In this document: positions 59,566 to 64,000 of the stretch, in pieces
Layout of the letters: the number at the start of each line of letters is the position of its first letter
How positions within the stretch are numbered: the first letter of the stretch is position 1
Assembly: GCA_020796225.1 (NCBI GenBank)
Contig: CM036758.1
Location: 68,585,274-68,649,273 of the forward strand
Direction of reading: 5' to 3'
From: Arion vulgaris
Lineage: Eukaryota > Mollusca > Gastropoda > Stylommatophora > Arionidae
Length of the DNA: 64,000 bases
Notes under the pieces: generated by a model
The model's input: the letters and a program-made list of their open reading frames with translations, nothing else
Told to the model about the DNA's origin: nothing
The model's database searches: none
Program-made: the position numbers and the translations under genes

Positions 59566-60475
59566 GTGGAAATGTTGCTGAACTGTATATTGTTTTTGTA
59601 CTTGGTAAAACTACTTTGTTTTTAGGTGTTTTTGTACTTGGTAAAACTACTTTGTTTTTAGTTGTTTTTGTACTTGGTAAAACTACTTTGTTTTTAGGTG
59701 TTTTTGTACTTGGTAAAACTACTTTGTTTTTAGGTGTTTTTGTACTTGGTAAAACTACTTTGTTTTTAGGTGTTTTTGTACTTGGTAAAACTACTTTGTT
59801 TTTAGTTGTTTTTGTACTTGGTAAAACTACTTTGTTTTTAGTTGTTTTTGTACTTGGTAAAACTACTTTGTTTTTAGGTGTTTTTGTACTTGATAAAACT
59901 ACTTTGTTTTAGGTGTTTTGTACTTGGTAAAACTACTTTGTTTTAGTTGTTTTTGTACTTGGTAAAACTACTTTGTTTTTAGGTGTTTTTGTACTTGGTA
60001 AAACTACTTTGTTTTTAGGTGTTTTTGTACTTGGTAAAACTACTTTGTTTTTAGGTGTTTTTGTACTTGGTAAAACTACTTTGTTTTTAGGTGTTTTTGT
60101 ACTTGATAAAACTACTTTGTTTTTAGGTGTTTTTGTACTTGGTAAAACTACTTTGTTTTTAGGTGTTTTTGTACTTGGTAAAACTATTTTGTTTTTAGGT
60201 GTTTTTGTACTTGGTAAAACTACTTTGTTTTTAGGTGTTTTTGTACTTGGTAAAACTACTTTGTTTTTAGGTGTTTTTGTACTTGGTAAAACTACTTTGT
60301 TTTTAGTTGTTTTTGTACTTGTTAAAACTACTTTGTTTTTAGGTGTTTTTGTACTTGTTAAAACTACTTTGTTTTTAGGTGTTTTTGTACTTGGTAAAAC
60401 TACTTTGTTTTTAGGTGTTTTTGTACTTGATAAAACTACTTTGTTTTTAGGTGTTTTGAACAGAAATAAACAAAA
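59566..60475 (+). repeat. Rep-M with 36-bp array, about 24 copies
   Basis: A short Rep-M start (GGAAATGTTGCTGAACTGTA) leads into about 24 units of GTGTTTTTGTACTTGGTAAA-ACTACTTTGTTTTTAG, 36 bp each (59591-60457). Variants are GGTG/GTTG, TTGG/TTGA/TTGT; one unit lost two bases near 59910. The unit is the TTTTTGTACTTTGTAAAACT segment of Rep-M. Both strands stay open (up to 217 codons) because 36 is divisible by three. Confidence 0.95.
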
Positions 60476-60539
60476 ACAAAGGAAGTATAAAATACATATT
60501 TTGCATGCGCAAATATATTTAACACTAAAGCAAACAACT

Positions 60540-60892
60540 AAAGATTTTCTGGTCAACACTATGTTACCAGTGTCAAACATGGCCAATAACAGCAGCTAAT
60601 GAGCGGAAAATCATAACGACAGAGATGAGGTGTCTTAGAAGAGCTGCAGGTGTGACAATAAGAGACACAATTAGAAATGAAGAAATCAGAAGGAGACTGG
60701 ATGTGAAACCAGTCATGCAATTCATAAAAGAACAACAGATTAAATGGTTTGGACACCTGGCAAGAATGCCCTGGTATCGTCTACCACAGAGAGCCACACA
60801 GAAAAAGTATAATGAGTACAAGGCAAGAGGAAGACCACGCAAAGATGGAGCGACGGCATCAAAAACAGCCTTACGAACATGAATATCAGCTT
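60540..60892 (+). mobile_element. LINE-C C-terminal fragment
   Basis: An 85-codon frame: MRCLRRAAGVTIRDTIRNEE, IRRRLDVKPVMQFIKEQQIK, WFGHLARMPWYRLPQRATQK, KYNEYKARGRPRKDG. Before it, in another frame, HYVTSVKHGQ-like (LCYQCQTW region). Fairly young-looking fragment, joined to the end of the 36-bp array with about 65 bp of spacer. Confidence 0.87.
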
Positions 60893-60904
60893 ACAAAGTA
60901 CCTT

Positions 60905-61125
60905 AAGGCAAGCACACACAAGATCACTACGTTTCACCCCTAACACTTCTATAAAGAAGTAAATGGTGGAAGAGAAGAACAAACACCACACAAGATCACT
61001 ATGTTTTCCTCAACACTTCTATAAGAAGTAAATGATGGAAGGAAGAACAAACACGCACACAAGATCACTACGTTTCACCCCCAACACTTGTATAAAGAAG
61101 TAAATGGTGGAAGAGAAGAAGGAGA
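60905..61125. repeat. ~72-bp repeat, three copies
   Basis: CACACAAGATCACTACGTTT, CACCCCTAACACTTCTATAA and AGAAGTAAATGGTGGAAGAG recur at about 60915, 60988 and 61055. A single inverted relative is at 9465-9545 (CTTCCACCACTTACTTC), so the unit comes from some dispersed element. Confidence 0.85.
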
Positions 61126-61149
61126 AGATATATATTTTACGTATTCTAC

Positions 61150-61405
61150 TTCTTCCTTCTTTGAACGCTCCATATTGACCACTTGGTAACCACTCTGTGT
61201 GATTTGTATGTGATCTGAGCCTAAGAGTGAATGTACGTTGTGAAAGTTATACGCCTACAAGTAGGCCAGCACATCCAATTTCTGCGATGCTCTTTATTTA
61301 CTAGTGTAACTTCCCTAGGTCCTAACATCAGTTGCCTCTTACGACATGCCTTCTAGGTCGTACTGGTACTATTCTTTGCTTCCCTTGCGGGCCCAGTCAC
61401 TACAC
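61150..61405 (-). mobile_element. SINE-5, full length
   Basis: TTCTTTGAACGCTCCATATT, CAGTTGCCTCTTACGACATG, CTTCCCTTGCGGGCCCAGTC. Its head end is duplicated by the LINE insertion that follows. Confidence 0.87.
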
Positions 61406-61556
61406 CTCTCTCTCTTTAGCCTGTTACGCCCTTGGCGTTTAGGGCAGCAACAAACGTACACCATTCTTCCCTGTTCCTGGCCTTCCTCTGTAATGTGTTC
61501 CAGCTATGATTCATTTCCTTCAGCTCTTGCTCTATCGTTCTCCTCCAGGTCGTCTT
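61406..61556 (-). mobile_element. LINE-V type 3' end inserted in SINE-5, 17-bp TSD
   Basis: Minus strand: TTWRRTIEQELKEMNHSWNT, LQRKARNREEWCTFVAALNA, KGVTG stop, then an (AG)n tail (complement of CTCTCTCTCTTTAGCC). GGGCCCAGTCACTACAC is at 61389-61405 and 61557-61573. Strong 5' truncation, terminal microsatellite and long TSD are all hallmarks of target-primed reverse transcription. Confidence 0.93.
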
Positions 61557-61573
61557 GGGCCCAGTCACTACAC

Positions 61574-61866
61574 GGGCAGTTTTATGTATAATCTTGAACA
61601 CTTGATTACAACATGAACACAAAAAATAGTAATCGGACGCTTATCTTTGTTCTTATCATATATTTTGTCCCCCCTTCTCAGAACTTGAACATAACGTGAC
61701 ATATAAACTCCATCGTCACTGTGTTCGTGCAGCTGTTGCATACAATCGTGTTTACTATATTCCTAGTACTATCAAGTTTACTACAAGATATCACCCGTCA
61801 CTATTCATAAGGTTAACCTGACTGCACTGGCGTATTTTGGCGGTTAACCAGTATTCATTGACGTAT
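61574..61866. other. No gene seen
   Basis: About 290 bp; no element match. Confidence 0.4.
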
Positions 61867-62392
61867 TTCAGGTTGATTGATTGCACTTCAGTGAGTAACC
61901 ATATGTTCTCTGATATCTTTCTTACACAGAAAGATCTCAGCGTCAGTGCACGAACTCCGTATCACCGGCGAGGGTTCCGATGTAATTTTTTTTTCAGATG
62001 GCGAAGATATTTGTATGAATTTTATTTTTAATAATTTGTAATCAATTTTATCATCGACTATTTTATCCTTTACTATCCTACTCTTTTATCCTTTACTATC
62101 TTACTATGTTATCCTTTACTATCCTACTCTTTTATCCTTTACTATTCTACTCTTTTATCCTTTACTATCTTACTCTTTTCCTTTTTGAACTGCCAAGAGT
62201 TCATTTACATGTTCACGTTGAACACATGACCTACGTTTTATCGTCCTTCTCCGATAGGACTAGGAACTCGATCTGACCTACACTGAGATCAGAGATCTCT
62301 GAAAAAATATCCGGATTGCTCCAGGTGGGAGCGAACAGAGTACCTTTCAAACGAGAGGCGAGCATCTAACCTCTACGCCATAGATACCCCCT
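61867..62392 (-). mobile_element. SINE-3 with an internal 23-bp array
   Basis: GGTTGATTGATTGCACTTCA (tail), CACGAACTCCGTATCACCGG, GATAGGACTAGGAACTCGAT, CAGAGATCTCTGAAAAAATA, CTCTACGCCATAGATACC (A-box side). TCCTTTACTATCCTACTCTT-TTA is repeated about five times at 62065-62180 within the middle. CGTATTTCAGGT and CGTATTTGAGGT at the two sides may be the TSD. Confidence 0.85.
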
Positions 62393-62529
62393 GGCGTATT
62401 TGAGGTGGTTAACCAATCTCGATTGACATCAAGCTATCTATATCCTCTTCGTTTCATAATTGACTCACCAGTTATCTAACTGAAGGATTAGTGAAATAAA
62501 CAGAACATTTGCTTATTGAATCAGACACA

Positions 62530-62835
62530 AGAGAGTTTCAGTATTGGTGTATATAGACGAATTCATTTTTAAAATCAACACAAAATGCTAAATCAAAGTT
62601 ATATTTTGCAACAAGTTCAGTTTAACAATAATGAATATCTATTATGAATATTTTTCACCAATATATATAACCATAGACTCACAGAATTGAGTAAAATTGC
62701 AAAAAGCTTGCAGTGTTCTATCAAAAATATATATATTCCTGCCCCCCCCTATTGAATCTAGGTCAGGAGTTCCCCGTCAGTTGTCAGAACTAGTTATTTA
62801 GAGCTGGCTGTGGATTCGCCTACCTACCCCCTGAA
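62530..62835 (-). repeat. Rep-N copy 3
   Basis: GTATATAGACGAATTCATTT, TTTTCACCAATATATATAAC, CATAGACTCACAGAATTGAG and GAATCTAGGTCAGGAG. Inverse of 13400-13690, close in sequence. Confidence 0.8.
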
Positions 62836-62861
62836 TACTATATATGGTATAATAAATGTAA

Positions 62862-62990
62862 AGTGACAAGTCTTTCATACCCGAAGGTCTGAAAAGGCAA
62901 CGGAACAATGTTTTATGGACTCAGTTCCACAGTGGGATTGAAATTTGCTCCAACCGTAACGACTGTCAGGTGGACCCAGCGTAAATTAAA
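62862..62990. repeat. Weak SINE-1 like end
   Basis: CAAGTCTTTCATACCCGAAG, CACAGTGGGATTGAAATTTG and AACGACTGTCAGGTGGACCC recall the SINE-1 3' end, B-box complement and body. Diverged and incomplete. Confidence 0.35.
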
Positions 62991-63009
62991 AATAAATTAT
63001 GTCGTACTT

Positions 63010-63222
63010 TATACGTTAAGTAGCGCCCATGTGGTGCCGGTGCCCACAGGTGAAGAAGAGAATAGTACCACTGCGACCTACAGGGCAAGTTGTAAGATGC
63101 GACTGATGTAGGACCTAGGGATGCTACCCTAGTAAATAAGAAACATCGCATAAATCGGATTTGCTGGCCTACTTATAGGCGCATAACTGGCACAACGTAC
63201 AATCGCTCTTAGATTCGTATCG
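63010..63222 (+). mobile_element. SINE-5 copy, 3' truncated
   Basis: CGCCCATGTGGTGCCGGTGC, GCAAGTTGTAAGATGCGACT, AAATCGGATTTGCTGGCC, ACTGGCACAACGTACAATCG, then CTTAGATTCGTATC. It ends there, where the GC-rich block begins. Confidence 0.85.
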
Positions 63223-64000
63223 GGAGTCAAAGGCGCATAGGGACAACGCCGCGCCAGGAATAGTGAGCTGGCACTATTCAAGATCATACCCCACCTCCAC
63301 GTGGTGACACTAGTAACACACAACCGATATTGTCTGGCTAAGCAGGTAGGGATCGAGAGAGAGCTACAGACAGTGGTAGTAGTGCAGATGTAGTTCCGTT
63401 CGATGAAATCCGCTCGCAACACAGACGAGCGGAATCCTAGAGTGACTATTAATGCACATCTCTCCGATGGGAAAAGCGGAACGGTCAACCAGAAAGGGAT
63501 GAGGGGTGCATCCAAAGAAGAGGCGTGAGCCCACGTGCAGCAAAACTTAGGCCCGAGATGAGCTGCATGTAGGCCCACATAGTGCGAAACTCGGAGCCCT
63601 GAGGGGGGCCCGAGTTGAGCTCAGTGTCCCGGGCAGTCTAGAGGCATAGTAAATGTGAGCACGATGAGAACTGATGGTAATGGTGGGGCAGGCACCAAGG
63701 CAGAGCGTGCACGCATGCAGACGATGCACGGGTGGGCCCATCGGTAGGGCAGACGTGCACGGCGCTGATGGTGCAGCGACGAGGGGGCGCGACAGGAGTA
63801 AGTGTGCAGAAAAATTGGAAAGCCCAGAGGAGGCTTGAATCCAGTGCGCGTTTCCGCTTGCAGGGAACTACTACTGCCTTGTAGTTGATTGGGGGCAATC
63901 AAAGGCTAGTGGAGCAAACCGATACAAAACTCTACGGTAGACAAACCAAGTAGTCCATAAAAAGACCGGTTAGCTAGGCAGATGACGCTCATCAACCCGG
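63223..64000. other. GC-rich block of unknown nature, to right edge
   Basis: Visibly richer in G and C than the rest of the window. No tandem repeat, SINE or LINE C-terminus. Frames up to 149 codons on the minus strand cross SINE-5 or lack any domain. A possible hairpin, ACTACTACTGCCTTGTAGT, lies near 63868. A 5' UTR or LTR of an element that continues beyond the edge is one option. I cannot show it. Confidence 0.4.

Noticed and set aside
59616..60599. Long open frames of up to 217 codons on both strands with GVFVLGKTTLFL-type repeats
   Set aside because: They arise only because the 36-bp unit is a multiple of three with no stop in some frames. Both strands are open at once and frames end with the array.
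63129..63578. 149-codon minus-strand frame at the right end
   Set aside because: Starts in SINE-5 and shows no domain; high GC lengthens chance frames.

Overview
This window looks like transposon-dense, non-coding nuclear DNA from an animal. I found no intact host gene, no rRNA or functional tRNA gene, no CRISPR array and no bacterial-style operon. Nearly everything recognisable is a decayed non-LTR retrotransposon (LINE), a tRNA-derived SINE, a hAT-type DNA transposon or MITE, or a tandem repeat. A lophotrochozoan, perhaps a gastropod mollusc, is my best guess. It rests on remembered resemblance of the LINE C-termini to those in mollusc genomes and on the abundance of SINEs and minisatellites; nothing here proves it. 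Long open frames in the window are mostly tandem repeats whose period is a multiple of three.

Family names used below are my own. LINE-A, -C, -L, -V, -W, -X, -Y, -Z and RNH-1/2/3 are 3' (C-terminal) LINE fragments. SINE-1 to SINE-10 are short families of about 200-415 bp; SINE-1, -2, -4, -5 and -6 have copies with clear target-site duplications (TSDs). Rep-M, -N, -P, -Q and -R are dispersed repeats of unknown class. SINE-4 and SINE-5 together have more than 20 copies, share an internal core and both end in (GAAG)n.

Layout. 1-1290: LINE fragments, Rep-M, SINE-5. 1291-2716: a 72-bp satellite. 2818-4726: stacked LINE fragments with a SINE-5 insertion. 4743-6102: a decayed hAT transposon with 8-bp TSDs and transposase remnants. 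6900-12217: SINEs and LINE ends, including one target site hit twice. 12310-12975: Rep-M with a 25-bp array. 13346-14118: Rep-N and a 66-bp array. 15200-21775: LINE-C copies, a 34-bp array, RNase H LINE fragments and two hAT MITEs. 24958-26755: a 1.8-kb pentamer satellite. 27225-30740: SINEs and LINE-C/L. 30746-33811: an AT-rich block with a decayed ORF of an unnamed conserved family, interrupted by a SINE-4. 34030-46500: MITE, zinc-finger-like tandem repeats, RNase H LINE, and SINE-1 to -7. 47140-56470: LINE ends, minisatellites, SINEs and another hAT MITE. 57372-61573: SINEs and the 36-bp array. 61867-64000: SINE-3, Rep-N, SINE-5 and a GC-rich unexplained end block.

The elements interact mainly by nesting: SINEs sit in LINEs, in other SINEs, in a hAT element and in the decayed ORF, and 5'-truncated LINEs sit in SINEs. 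Exact TSDs of 8-17 bp let the order of insertion be read directly. Several minisatellites begin inside a mobile element and look like local expansions of element sequence.
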